64,000 nucleotides of DNA, taken from Syngnathus acus. Taxonomy: Eukaryota > Chordata > Actinopteri > Syngnathiformes > Syngnathidae. This document shows positions 1-12,976 of the stretch, piece after piece. Location: contig NC_051094.1 of the NCBI RefSeq assembly GCF_901709675.1, forward strand, positions 11,528,501-11,592,500, written 5' to 3'. The position numbers were made by a program, and so were the translations under genes. Each line of letters begins with the position of its first letter. Position 1 is the first letter of the stretch. The notes beneath the pieces are model-generated. The model saw only the letters and a list, made by a program, of their open reading frames with translations. It did no database searches and had not been told where the DNA came from.

Positions 1-1559
1 AATGGCTCATTTACTCTACGATGAGTGAGAGGTGGCCGTTGTAAAAAGATGAGTCAAAGCAAGGTGTGGAATATTGCAGCTATTATATAAACATTACATA
101 TAATTGTCCTGTATTCATGTAATTTGATTAAAGGCACAGTGATATTTGTTTGAGTCCAGACCACAAGGAATTAGACGATAATATAAACCATAGGTGTTTC
201 CTGCCCTTTAAAAAAATGCAATGTTGCCCAGCACCCCTGAAATTTCAGAGATCTTTTGGTTTTCTTTGTGTATTATTTCCATTTCAAACAACCTAGAAAA
301 AAGTAAAACCTTACACTACTTGCTTGAAATGTAATATTAACGCAATAAAAATACAGCACCTCCCATTGTTTCAAAATGCTTTGCTCCACCCCCCCCTCCA
401 CCTCTCTTGAACTGAGCGTTTTATGTAAACAAAACAAGTGCAAAAAAAAAAGTGCAAATTAAATTGTGTTAAAATGTACAAAAAATGCAATTTACCTTGT
501 CTGTGTAGAAGCCCAGCACCCTTCGTCTTCTGGTCCTATAATTGCCCCTGCTACACACTATTCATCAAACACCTCCATTTCCCCCCGAATGTTTATTCCA
601 CTTATAACATCTTGGGCAATTCCACAAACATTACATTTTTAACAGTTCACCTATTTTATTTGTTAAAGACAAAAAATATTATTAGTGTGAAACTGGTTGA
701 GATGAGGAAGTCAGTGACTGAACACAGGATGTCATATTGTGTGTACATGACACACATTTTTTCCACTTGAGCGGCAATGAACAGGGCACGTTACACAATC
801 AAACGTACACACCGCAGCACAACAAATAGTCACGCTTCACGGCTTCCAAAACCATCAAAGCTTCGGCATGTCCTTGATCGACTTTACATCAGCAAAACTT
901 GTTCTCACTTGGTGGGTGCTGCATGCCTTAACATAGCTGTCAGTTCAGAGGTTATAATTAAATTGTGTAAACTCTTGTGATTAGAAGGCTGCATTGAAAG
1001 TGCATTAGTTACTGTGTACGTTCAAATCGTACTTTTTTTTGTCCAGTATGACATGGTCCTGCTGATCCAACTGCAACAAGTATTTTTAAATTTTTTAGTA
1101 TGAAATATTATTATTATTATCAATGTCGTGTACTATTGAATTAGATGTGATGTACTACAGTATTATTTGTATTACTCAATAATAATTGATTATATTATAC
1201 GTATTGAAGATACTTGAAGTAACTGAAATAATTCTATGCCATCGTACTAATCTTGGTTGAAACAATGTCTCAATCTCAAAGAGGTGATTAAGTTTTGTTT
1301 GAAAGAAGCTACAAATGAAATGATTTAAAAACTGACGATAAAATTATAAACTCAGTACTATTATTGAAATATATTGTTTTATCCCAATTATTTTTAAGGG
1401 CTATATTTTTGGTCCAGTTTTTACGTGACTTGAACATATTTAATGTTCTGGCCGGTGCTTGTTTTGGTAAAATAATGTGTTAAAATGCACCAAAGACTCT
1501 TAATTAGATCTTAGAATTAAATTTGTTCAGACTATATTAACATCCCCGAGTATTCACTC

Positions 1560-2240
1560 ACAAAATAGTATTTGAGCCGCTCCCTGGGGGGTTGTTTTCC
1601 TTACACTACCGCAGAAAACATGCTGCTTTTATTTGCAGTAATCCCTGCAATTGCTGCTGTTAAGGCCCAATTTGAACACAGACTTTCATCTACCGACATT
1701 TCAGACAGCAAATAGCCCTCCTCTAATTGAACACTGTCATCAGTTGAGCGGCAACTACAGCCCCTCCCCTCTTGCATCTGTGGGATTTCAGAAGAACGCA
1801 AAGCTCCTCCTTAAAAGATACAAGAGATGTTTGCACTCGGGCCGTGGATGAGATTCATCGCTCTTATCAGCAGAGATGAGCAGAGGGAGCGAGGTTGGGG
1901 AGGATCAGGAAATGTCACTGCTCTGTAATAGTTTATGATTCATCCCTCCACCTTTGACTAAATAATGAGGGATGACAATTAGAGCAGACCATGTGAGTTG
2001 GAATCAAAGGAGCGAGATTCCCAGTTGGCAGAGTCAGGCGTGTCTGCGTGTGCTCCCAGCAAACTGGATCCAGATGTCAAGGTCTGTGCTGCCAAAGACG
2101 TCCGCTGCCACACAACGGGGTCTTTCTGCCAGGCGCCCAGACCATCTTTCAGCTTCCATGCTACAAACATGACAAGAGGCCCCTCTTCAAATAAAAGAAT
2201 TCCAACTCACGCTGAGCCAAGTCTTGATAATGTGATTTAT
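1560..2240. promoter_or_regulatory. candidate conserved noncoding block in lmx1b intron
   Basis: A high-complexity block without simple repeats in AT-rich surroundings. Overlapping frames on both strands are open only by chance, with no domain. Its composition resembles developmental enhancers. This is inference; no conservation data are available here. Confidence 0.25.
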
Positions 2241-2439
2241 CAAACTCTGGCTTTGTGTCTCTGTCCGCTTTTTGTCTTCCCCTGGCCTTCACTCTGTTTT
2301 TGGAAACCCAGGTGGGGGTGTTTAAAAAAAAAAAGATTAAAGGCGGTGCTAATCAAATAAAAGATTGACATCAAATTGTTGAACAAGTGCCAAGAAATAT
2401 TACACTGATTGATTTTGGTTATGATCTTATCGTACAACT

Positions 2440-2960
2440 CCTTTAATATTTGCGAAGCCAAATCCAGTACATGTGTAAGCCTCGCTATCTACTAAAGGAT
2501 TTGATTTGTCTAGGCGGGCCAGTGGGCGGTTGGGTCAGCTGGGGTTGGAGGGATTCGGGGGTCAGGTATTGTCACTCGGCACAGCGACTGAATCAATGGC
2601 TCGGCGCAGTCGAGAAAAGGCCAGCGGCAGCGCGCTATTGATATGTTTAGCAAATTAGCCGCGATGACGGCAGGTGTGATTGTGAGCGAGGCTCAGGGGT
2701 CAGATCGTCATATGGTGGCTAACAGACACAATATTGCTGCGTGTCCTGATCTCTCCATTCCCTCACAATGGCATTAGGGGCACCCCAGGGAAATAAAGAG
2801 TCCCACTCCCCTATCCCCAGTGCTCCTCAAATTAACTCCCCTGAAGGTTAAGCTCCCTGATTCATAATTATTCAAGCTTACCACCAGCGCCATCGCCCCT
2901 CTCGTCTCCACATTCACTTCTCCTGAGTGGCACTTGGCTTTTATTTTTTGTGGGAAAGCG
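2440..2960. promoter_or_regulatory. candidate enhancer, GC/CpG-richer intron block
   Basis: This block is clearly richer in G+C and CpG than its neighbours (about 2500-2700), with E-box-like CAGCTG near 2538 and several CpGs around 2570-2680. It then passes into a TAATTA-containing stretch near 2864. No start codon with a coding-like frame or splice-linked exon was seen. The role as an enhancer of lmx1b is inference from composition and position. Confidence 0.3.
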
Positions 2961-4619
2961 CAGGAATTAGATTAGCCAAGCCTGACCACCGAACATCCAG
3001 CCTCATGACAGGAGCGGGATTGGACTTGATCTCTGCCTGTCTAGCTGTCCCCCTATTCAATCTAGCTGTCTGTCTCTCATATTGTGTTATTGCTTGTGAG
3101 GGTCCCTATGGATGAGACATTTTCAGCCTTTCAGCCATGCTGCAATTGCATATATGGCTCTCCGAGGAGTGGGCAGTGTCATGAGCTTGTCTCTCTTGCA
3201 TGGACTTGATTTGAATGATGCGAGCATGCGATGGGTTTTCACTTCTGCTTCTGTGTGTTGTGGTGGTCCTGGGACTTGGATCAATTTGGGCCCCTGATTA
3301 AACACGTGTGGCTACCAAGCGAAAGACACAAGAGTGTCTTGAGAGAAAACAGTTTGCCTTGAGGAATAAGTCGGGTATTGCAGTATTCCCCCACTCTATT
3401 ATAGTTCATTTTCTCATTTTTTTTAACTTCCTGAGATACTCTTGCATTTGAGGAGGGTCGGCCATGGCTGCTATGCACCGCGGCTTTTTATTAAACTCCA
3501 AGAGAAAAGTAAAACATCATAAAACAATGATAGCACTTACTCAAGCGCTGTGGTCAGCCACAGCTCAGACTCACCAATTTCATGCACCAAATCAAGCTTT
3601 TGAGGGGACGATTGATATTGATCAGGATAGAGCTGCAAATTATGATTTAGTTTCATTTGACTTTTTTTCGTATATGTTCATTAATTTTATCTTATTTACT
3701 TTATTTGCTTTATTGACACAATTAACACATGCAGGATGTGGGTATCCATTCCGATACTATTTGGTGTTGAACCAAAAAACAAATTCGGCATTTATGGATG
3801 ACTGACTCACTTATTTTATATATTGGTCAGATCATTTTCGTTTCAAATTTAATGCCCTCAGATTTTCCTTACATTTCGAGAATTACTTTATACTTCTTAG
3901 TCCAGAGCTACTTTTGTCCGACGAGCGTAAACAAATACTATCCAAAACATTAATTGACTCCCATGTTAGAGCCAAGTGATGTATTTAACTTAAGCGGTTT
4001 AATTTGATGCTGCAGGAATTGCAGCAAACCAGTAAATGTGGTGCCCCTTTAAATGTTGTCACTGCTCTCAATCAGCGTCGATGTTGCTGTGTGGACGGCT
4101 CATTGTGGAGAAGCTATATGTGCCTCGAAAGTCAATTGGCCTTCTCCGGAGGCCAAGGTAATGTAATAAGGCGCAACGCTGACTGAGGGGTGAGCTCTTT
4201 TTCTACAATCACATAATTAATCTCTCGATTGCACCTCTCGCTGTGTCATGACAGATACGTTTTTGTTCAGTGCATAATGGTGAGGTGTGGTGCACTTTCC
4301 CATGCTTCTGTTTTGGAAAATGGTTGTAAAGCTGATTCCTCTGGACTCTACAGAGGGTTGCATCCGAAACAACACTCCCTTTGGGCTCTATTAGGAGAGA
4401 AAAAGATACACGTCTCAAACAGGTGCTTTAATAATATGTTGGCAATTTAGATAATGACTGGGAGTGAGATAAACTCAACTGTGTATTACAGGTAATTGGA
4501 TATGCGGTGTGTGTGCTACATAAGCATCTATGAGTTGTGCATTGTTTTGTTTTTAGGTTTCAAGGAGCATAATGGGATGAAGTGGCAATGATAAGTATTG
4601 TAAAGCCTGTGAGTATGTG

Positions 4620-5110
4620 GACTCATAATGGCTGATTTCACATATTTTAGCCATCCACATACTGAATGTTAACACGGCCTGAGGTAGATCACAGCCGGTC
4701 CCCATATCTAACTGTGAAAAAGAAATATTCGACATCAGCTTGCAAGGGTGTCCAGTTAGTCGCAGGATGACAAATGCAACACCTGGGGCTGCCACAATGA
4801 TCAAGTTTAGTGAGTTTTTCTCCAAGGTGGAAAAGTTGAAGATATAATGAGAGGTGTCAACCCTGTGAGGGGCCGCACTGAGAGGGAATCGGTGGGTGCC
4901 TTTAGGGGGGCTGTTCTCTGGATCTCCTCTGCCGTTAAAGAAATTACCGTGGCAGTGTAAGGAGCAGGCCCACCCAGAGGATTTAGGAGAAGGTAGCCCA
5001 TTCCCATTACTGTACCGCATAAGGGCCTTGCAAACATCCTGAATAATCTGATGATGAATCACTGCTTTAATTGGATCATTATAGCTGTAAATCTAGTTAT
5101 ATCTTTTAAA
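4620..5110. promoter_or_regulatory. candidate conserved noncoding block in lmx1b intron
   Basis: A long, repeat-free, balanced-composition block ending in homeodomain-type sites (aataatctgatgatgaatc, tttaattgg, 5038-5075). A 169-codon minus-strand frame overlaps it but lacks any family signature. It is more likely regulatory than coding. Confidence 0.3.
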
Positions 5111-5319
5111 CTGTATCTTAATGGGGTCACTGGTCCTTGTCTCTTTCATGCAGTAATATGCATTTTCTTTGTAAATGTTTTTGCTCCTTATGTTGTGAAA
5201 GATGGGTTGGCTAAGTGCAAACATTTGCTAACGTCACGCCATTTCTTTCTTTTAGTGTAAAAGAACTGCACATATGTCATTATTGTATTGCCCACTTAAA
5301 TGGAGCACACAGGGTCAGG

Positions 5320-5990
5320 TTTCTCCCATTCTTAATTAGATGAGTGATGGCCTAATTACATCAAATTCATTATCTTCACCTCTAGAAATCAAGAGACTTT
5401 TATTGGAAATAAGGTTAGGCATGCCCTCATCCATCATACCTTAACTAACCAATTCACAGACCAGCTTTTTTCATGAGCCATTATTACCTTGTCATAAACA
5501 CTCACCTCTCGAATCCTTGAATCAAGCCATGATATGCAAAGCTTTTATCACATTAGTGTGTGTGACTGTGTCAGCCTCTTTCTACCTAAGATAAAGTAGG
5601 CTCCAAATAATTACATTAGCTTAGCTAAGGCTGCCACGGTACAAACGACAGCTATTTAAAGATGGCTGATAATTTGGTATTATTATTATAATGACCCAGC
5701 ACAGCTTCTCACGGAAGTAAGGGGCACAGGCTTTTCTTCTGGAAAGAAAATTAGCACAGTGTACAAGCCTCATCTGTTGGAAAGAATAGCAACAATTGTG
5801 AGATCATTTGTTGGGGTTGGCCACAAGAAGGCATAGGCGCGATTAATTAATGCAATTAGCTACAATGTGTTGTGGCAGCTACGTCACTAATCCTTTGTCT
5901 TGGGGAAAAAACTGCTTCCATTTTGATGACACTGTAGTGTACCTATGCCAAGAGCCAGAAACTGGAATCACGGTTTAGTGATTTGCATAT
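5320..5990. promoter_or_regulatory. candidate homeodomain-site-rich enhancer
   Basis: It contains TTAATTAG (5332-5339) and CTAATTAC (5352-5359) thirteen bases apart, an octamer-like ATGCAAA near 5536, further AATTA sites near 5610, and a TTAATTAATGCAATTAG cluster near 5842-5860. Such clustering is typical of developmental enhancers and could allow homeodomain input, including autoregulation. This is inference from motifs only. Confidence 0.3.
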
Positions 5991-6840
5991 TAGAAGGCCG
6001 TGCATGTTTTGCATGTGTTAAAGATGCGGGAGTGCTGTTGCATACAATTTACAACAGTCCACCATAGGGCCACAAGCCCTTTAAATGCCACTTGGTGGTG
6101 GCACCATATTCTCAAACACATGAGGCCTGTCCAATGCTCTATGTTGGAAAGTGAATTAGTGTGCTCCATTCTTAAGCCAGTGATAGCAAGGGCCTGTGAG
6201 CAGTGATTTGTTGGCCGTGTATATTACAGCCCACGGTCAGGGAGGGAACACTGAAGTGTGTGTGGTGTGGGCATGTGCGTGTCTGAGTGTGTGTGAGGGA
6301 TTGGACAGGCCGCCTTATCATTCAATGTTTACTCACAGTAAATTGAGTTGAAATAATAGTCTTTCTCTGAGGCAAAACAATGGAGGAGGCTGCAGGCGGA
6401 TGGCCCAGGCTGCTGCAGAGCTGGCTCGCGCCACTTCAAAATGAAAGGCAGAGGGCCCGAGGCCATTTTGAGGAGGCTATGGTGGGAGGGAGGGGGATTG
6501 CAGCCTTTATGTGGACAGCTACACCAGTTGCGGGACAGACACCCCTCTGACAGGCACCTGGGTAGGACAACGGGAAGGGAGAAGCTGGGAGGCGAGCGGC
6601 AGCCTGTGGGGGTGACCGGGCCTCAGGGGGTGTGTCATTAGGGTGGTGGTAGGAAGGAAGATGACTGCCCTGAGGACAGAGGAGCGACGGGTCCCAGTAG
6701 GACAGCCACCTCAACCGCTCACTCCCTTGGGTATGCACTGAAGCTGGTGGCCTGTGTTCATCTATTAACCCGCACATGCATCAACACACACTCGTAATCG
6801 TTAGCTATGAGTGCGCTCCGGGAGTTTAACCTGTAGAGAC

Positions 6841-7617
6841 AAGGGCTGGGTGATTGTGGAAAAAAAAACAAAGTTGTTTATTTTGATTGAGAGTAAAATC
6901 ATTATTATTACCATTATTGATTTACAAAACCTAGTATTTATTAAACTACAAACTTGGTATTTATTCAACCACACTAAAACACAACTACTGTACTCAAAGC
7001 CATCATCATAGTCCCATGTGCATTTATTCCTGCATGTTGTCTGAACATTATTCTTTTTGTCAACTACAAAATTACCTTGTACATATGATGTGGAATTCAA
7101 GTCTTGCAATCTTATTCTGCTACATCTACACATTATATGCCTTGCATCTTTGCATACATACAAGACTAGAATAGGGATTATCATATTTATTTTATTTTAT
7201 CTTCAGAAGTATTGGGACAAACTGGGCTAACCTGGGATCTCGGGGATTATATTAATACCAAGTCATGTGGAAATAAGGAAATAAGACAAAAAGACAGTTT
7301 TTGGATCTTTGTACCCTTGAATTTTGCAGAAAGGAAAATTCCTTGATTCCTAGAAACCCACTTTAAATATGATTAGAAAGGACAACGAGAATATAAATTT
7401 GTTAAAAGGTAAACAAGAATATAATGAAATAATAGTAATTATTAGTAATTTTAACAGTAATTCCATAACACCGGGAACTTGCAAACACACTGCATCGTTC
7501 TGCACATTAATCATTTATCTTCAATTCTAACATTTAGAGATCAAGCGAGCCCAACATAATTCGCATAATAATCATTGCATCATCGCAATTTAAATTTCGA
7601 TTAATCGTCCAGCCCTA
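6841..7617. mobile_element. hAT-like non-autonomous DNA transposon
   Basis: The left end reads AAGGGCTGGGTGATT and the right end, reverse complemented, reads TAGGGCTGGACGATTA, forming imperfect terminal inverted repeats. The 8 bases flanking each side are GTAGAGAC (6833-6840) and GTAGAGAG (7618-7625), a target duplication with one mismatch, as expected for hAT elements. The interior is AT-rich and noncoding, so it is a non-autonomous or deleted copy of about 780 bases. The family assignment rests on the ends and the duplication length. Confidence 0.6.
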
Positions 7618-8214
7618 GTAGAGAGTGTACGCGCAGCGAAATGACATAGCCTTGCGACGCACAGACACGCCCATGCTATTGTTTCTGCTTGTGTGTTTCA
7701 GCTGCAGCCTTCCTCCTTCCCCTTCATTTATCATGCTGCAACATAAAGTGCTGCCACAGCATTATAGAAACAGCTGCTTTTTTGGACAGCCATAGAGAAT
7801 GGGCTGCTCTCCAGCACACAAAGACGCACGTGGATCCAAAGAGGGTGTAAAATTTGTGCGTGAATGAAAACCTTTTTCCTCGCTGAGAGGGCTGAACGGG
7901 GGTGTCACCAAGGCGGGAGACTTTGTTATCGCATCGGAAGACAAATAAGGATCCATATCAGCCCAATAATATGAACAATGAGTGGCAGGGAGATGAACAA
8001 CGTCCTCCTTTATAGCCAAATATGCATAACTACAGCTGCTGCCCTCGCTTTAGAATTCATATTGAAGCATTAAACTGTGCCTCATATGCCTCATATACAT
8101 AATATAGACCAAAGTATTACAAGACCGGGCCTTTGCACTACAGAAAGTAAAAATAGAAAAATAGATGAGATTGTAGTGTTGCATCCATAATAGCTAAAAC
8201 TCGCCTGATATTTT

Positions 8215-8360
8215 TTTCTAGAGTTTTAATGTGTCCCATTTTTTTCTCCATTCATCAAGGGAAACGTTAGTTAGAGGAAATGGTGTTCTCGGGTTAGTCC
8301 TAAAGGCATTTCATGGGGTTGAGGTCAGGGCTCTCAAACCTCTTCACACCAAACTACTTA
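8215..8360. mobile_element. degenerate DNA-transposon fragment
   Basis: The phrase GGGGTTGAGGTCAGGGCTCT followed shortly by TTCACACCAAACTA resembles a common fish DNA transposon remnant. Ends and target duplications cannot be seen, so the borders are approximate. Confidence 0.35.
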
Positions 8361-9581
8361 AGTTTTAGTTTTTAAGTCTGTTCCTTCCATGTGTTTTCTC
8401 ATGTGCAATACTATATTTGCATTATAAACTAATCTTTTGCAACAAACCTTTGCATGTAAAGCCATATTCTTACATGTTTGCTCCACATGTAGTTCAATCA
8501 TAGCTGATTGTCAAGTGGCGCTTCTGTATACTTTTTAAAAAAAGATTGTGATTCTCGGTGTTGATATGAGTTTTAACAAGGTGCAAAAAGCTTATTTTGA
8601 CTGGGAAACAGCACTGTGAAGCCACTTATTTTAAGCCTTGGCATATGCATTAATCTGAAAGGAGGAGGAAAAAATCCCAGCCTGTGTTAAGGGTCATAAT
8701 GCAGTCACTTCAAGAGCCGGGCAATGACAACTAAGGTGACTTGAAGTCAGCGCCGTAGGGCCATGCAGAAACTCTGTTAGTTGGTTCGTGGAAAGAACAG
8801 ACGTGCCGTGCCATGCTTCTGCCATTCCACTATTTGCCCCGAGGCTCCACGTGGAGGAGAGAGAATATTGTCAAACCTGTTCTCTTCCAGCTGGAGAGAT
8901 AAGACTTTACACACCGCCAAACACATGACAGAGAGGTGCTCTGTTTGGTGTGCGTTTGTGTGATTGGGGGTGTGGTGCTGTCAGGGTCGGGTATTTGAAC
9001 GAAAGTCAAGAGAAAGAACAGGGTAGACATCAGAGAACTTCTAAGTCTTGCTTAAGGCCAACTGCATGCTTGAATTCTTGAAGGCAAGAAGAGCAAAATA
9101 GTTTCACAGAAACGAGCTGTTTTGATTGAGATGATGTTTCACCTTCAAGACTCAAAAAATAAAAAATAAAAACACAATGCCCGTTTAAGTAAATATCTCG
9201 ATGAGAGACAATTCATTGGTTGTCCTTGTTATATACTGTGAAATGTCAATCATACTTAAAGTGATCCAAAACAGCAGATGTGAAATAATCAAAGTTGAAT
9301 TGTAATTGTTTTTTCTTCCTTTGGTGCTAAGTACTGTGCAGTATTTATATATATTCAGGCAAGCAACAGGTCGTCCTGGGTTAGAATTTATTAGAGAACT
9401 GTAGGCCAGGAAGACCACAGCCTGGCTTTTCATCTCCGTCGTAATGGTTTTCCACACAAAACATCCTAATAGCTTGCATCCTGTATTAAATGGAATAATC
9501 GGGAATGAACCACAAACTCAAAGAAACAAATGAATTGGAAGTGTTTGTGGACGAAACAAACAATCATATTACTAGAGTAGT

Positions 9582-9650
9582 CAGGCCGCAGTTGTAAATA
9601 AGAACTTGCTCTTAATTGTTTGCCTGGGTAAATATAGGTTAAATAAAAAA
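9582..9650 (+). mobile_element. 3' tail of a fish LINE/SINE-type retroelement
   Basis: It reads like the widespread fish retroelement tail: GTTGTAAATAAGAACTTGCT, then TCTTAATTG...GCCTGGGTAAATA and GGTTAAATAAAAAA. Only the tail is recognisable; the body is absent or decayed. Confidence 0.5.
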
Positions 9651-9819
9651 GTAGTACTAATTTGGGGGAATATAGAAACTGCATGAAAGCCACTTTTTAT
9701 TTTTCTTATTTTTCTAATTTTGCTCGCTTAGTGTGTGGCAGTTTGATGTGAAATTCTACTCATTTCACATCAACTCAACTCAGTAGTTTTGTCGTTGTAG
9801 ATATGGCATGACTCCTCGT

Positions 9820-10090
9820 GACTGGCTCAATGTCAGCCCTTAGATCATTCAGAAGCTCCGAAATTGCTTTGCTGAACAGATGATATCTTTTTCACAATTC
9901 TCATTTCATGACTGATTAGAGCCCTAAATTCTCCCCGCCGCCTCTTATTTTTGTTATGCTACTTTGACACCACTTTTCACCTGGCTTGCATCTGCCTTTC
10001 AAAGGCTTTAAAAAATGAAATCAATCAACACAATTCGCCTCTGATTTGAAAAATCCCATTGTGCTAAATTCATCTCTTTGCATATACTGC
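9820..10090. promoter_or_regulatory. candidate conserved noncoding block in lmx1b intron
   Basis: Repeat-free and of moderate complexity, with a TCF-like CTTTCAAAGGCTTT, homeodomain-like sites and an octamer-like TTTGCATAT near 10078. Inference only. Confidence 0.22.
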
Positions 10091-10298
10091 ACTTATATTA
10101 GTAATATTTTACTTGCCTCATTTGCAGTTGGATGTTGTACGCTTCATGTATTGGGTCACAATTAGATCATGTATATATCAAAACAACACATAATGATGGA
10201 GAATAACCTTTGCATCTCTCGACCCAAAGACCTCTGGACCTTGTAGGTGGTCTTAATATTGTGGCTGATACTCTTTAGTGAAACAGCAGGTTTTCGGT

Positions 10299-10302
<4 letters not shown>

Positions 10303-10373
<71 letters not shown>

Positions 10374-10379
10374 GTGTGT
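10303..10379. repeat. (TG)n microsatellite
   Basis: About 38 TG units with one interruption (CG at 10369-10370). The open frames across it on both strands are repeat artefacts. Confidence 0.98.
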
Positions 10380-11220
10380 ATACGCACCCCTCTGTCTGTT
10401 TGAAACATTCCAGCACTGCACCCTTCTCCAAGGCTCCAAACTACTATTTGGTGGTCATGGTTACAGCCATACATCCACGTCAGCTCTTCAGACATATTTG
10501 TTTGGCTAGTGTAGCTATGTTCTGACAAAAAAGCCCACAGACTTTTAGCATAACACATGCTAATCTTGGGATTTTGTGCTTTAAAGAGGATTGCTGATCA
10601 GAAATTCAAACATATTAATTGAATGCTAATCTGAATGTTAATCCCCAGCCCCGAGGTTTTAAAGCATCCTGTCTTTCAACAACTGTTTATTTTTCATTTG
10701 CGATCCCTTTTTCATTTTCTCCAGCCTATGCTTGCAACTCGTAACTTTTAATATAAATTGAATTCCTTAAAGGCTGTTATAGGATGCCTTTTAGAGTGTG
10801 TGACCAGATTGGTGAGCAGTGACTTTGATGCTTAAAGAATTTAGTATAATTAGAACTGAATTTGATGTTGGTGTTTTATCAAGTTTATTCATCAGTTCTG
10901 CAATAGATACAGCTCATGTTCATCTTTCAAATGTCCAAATTTTGCAAGATCCTTAATTTTTTTCCCTGTATTAAAGTAAACAATTTTATTATTGTTTATT
11001 ATTATTACTTTGTTTATTATTATTTTTTATATTTTAATATGCTATGCTAAGCTATGCTATGCCGTACTGTACCAAATGTGAGCAATTTATTTTATTGGTC
11101 AATATGCACACAAATGTAATTTCTCGAATAAATCATTTTGCATTACAATGTTGCAAAGATGAGTAAGACCAGTTCCGATAAAAAAAAAACCATTAAACCA
11201 CAGACATGTCTTCACATTTT

Positions 11221-11249
11221 TAAATAAATAAATAAATAAATAAATAAAT
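11221..11249. repeat. (TAAA)n microsatellite
   Basis: About seven TAAA units following a T-rich stretch. Confidence 0.9.
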
Positions 11250-12833
11250 GTTTGATAAGATTGTCCCAGATTGTCTCCCATTAAAACGTTTACTTGTCAA
11301 TGGGGGTGGACTCTGTGGTTGGAGTCCATCCTTCGTGGCGCCTCCCTGTAAAATCTTTCTGCAGTCAGTACACTTCTCCATAGTATATGAGGCTGTGTAG
11401 GATGAAGGGCAGTGCATACAAACACTGATCTTGTGAAAAAACATCTAACTCCTGGTTGCCTCACATTCTCTCTCTTCAAACTAATTTTGGTCTTAGACTG
11501 AATCTTTGTTAAGTAAACAGAGCTCCCTCATACACTCTACATCCATCACAATGATCTCCTGATCATCTCAGCCCCTTAAGACCTGGTCAAACTCTTTACT
11601 TTCTGCCAATACGCCAGAAGAACACAAGATTGCAGAGAAAGAAAAGAGAGGGAACGCACAGGGGCTTTTCACAGCCTTTCCCAGATTGTCTTCCATTCTT
11701 CTTTGATACCTATTAATCCAGTATCTTCCAGCACTGGTAAACTCCTCAAGATGGACACTGCTTGGTTCGTGGTGGAAAGGGGTCAAGCTCCATTGGCCTC
11801 TGCGCAGTACTGTGGAATTTTTCATTAGTGCACAGCTGGGTCACAAGTGGCTCCAAAGCCGTCTTAATATTGTGTAGAACCCCAGATTAGGAGCGAAGAA
11901 AAGAAGCCAAAGCGCGATGCTCTCCACCAGACCCTGTCTTTGCATATTTGCAGACTTGTGCTTTAGAACACCTCATATTACTGTTTGTTTTATTTCTTAT
12001 ACACAGAACCTCCGGGTCAATAGTAATTATAAAGCCCTCCAATCCAAATGTTGTTTTTTAACCATTCCAGCACTGGATCGGCAAGTTTATTTTCATAAAC
12101 AATATAGAATGTGTGTTTTTTTCTTCTTTTTTTTCTCTTTTGCTTAATAGATTAAAAAATAATGTAAATGAACTAAATTTGACTTTATTAGACATAAAAT
12201 CATAATTGTTTAATCAGGAAAGTATAAATTATACATGTCAAGACTAGTCATTTGAACATTTCAACAAGTACGTACATACAATTAAAATACTGTCTGGTAG
12301 TTCATGACACTAAAACAATTCCAGTTTATATTTTATGACTGAGATTTCTTTTGTACAGTACATGTATTTAAAGGTCCTGGTGTGGCCAAAATATTAAACA
12401 GCTCTCATATAAGGCAGACCAATAGCACTGCGAACTACAGTATCAAAACAAACTCGCTGATAAATCAGTGCCTCGCTTGTGTTGTAAAGGCAGAATTTGC
12501 AGAAAGTTGCACAAGGGGGAACCATGTTTCTGTGTGCAGTTATAGTCAGTTGGAGCTCTATAACATGTGATAGCCATTAGCCTTATTGTAGCCATCACTC
12601 TGTGCTCTCCCAGCTCTTTCAGAAGCTGCAATTGCTCCCAGTGGCTCGTCAACCAGGCCAAGCCCTCAATTGTTAGCTGATGCAGATTAGTTTGGAAGAG
12701 GACAAACAGAAACATAATGATTGCAAAATACATCATTGTTCCTTGCGCATGTAGTCAGAAATATAATACAATAATCTTTTGACTTATATTTATACATATT
12801 CTTGGTCATGTTCATATTATTCTTAAATTCTTG

Positions 12834-12835
<2 letters not shown>

Positions 12836-12894
<59 letters not shown>

Positions 12895-12933
12895 CCACCC
12901 ATCAATTATTATTATTATTGTTATTGACCCATC

Positions 12934-12975
<42 letters not shown>
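12836..12975. repeat. (ATT)n microsatellite, two blocks
   Basis: Two long ATT tracts separated by a short spacer containing a twice-seen CCCATC. The poly-Leu open frame over it is an artefact. Confidence 0.97.

Positions 12976-12976
<1 letters not shown>

Noticed and set aside
3464-3805. 113-codon plus-strand ORF
   Set aside because: Low-complexity, AT-driven composition with no recognisable motif; isolated inside the lmx1b intron.
4553-5062. 169-codon minus-strand ORF
   Set aside because: No domain, signal or family signature, and no linked splice structure. It covers a block better explained as regulatory DNA.
10162-10558. His-Thr or Cys-Val repeat ORFs
   Set aside because: Direct translation of the (TG)n microsatellite. 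The same applies to the frames at 42.3-42.7, 45.3-45.5, 15.7-16.1, 27.3-27.6 and 49.9 kb.
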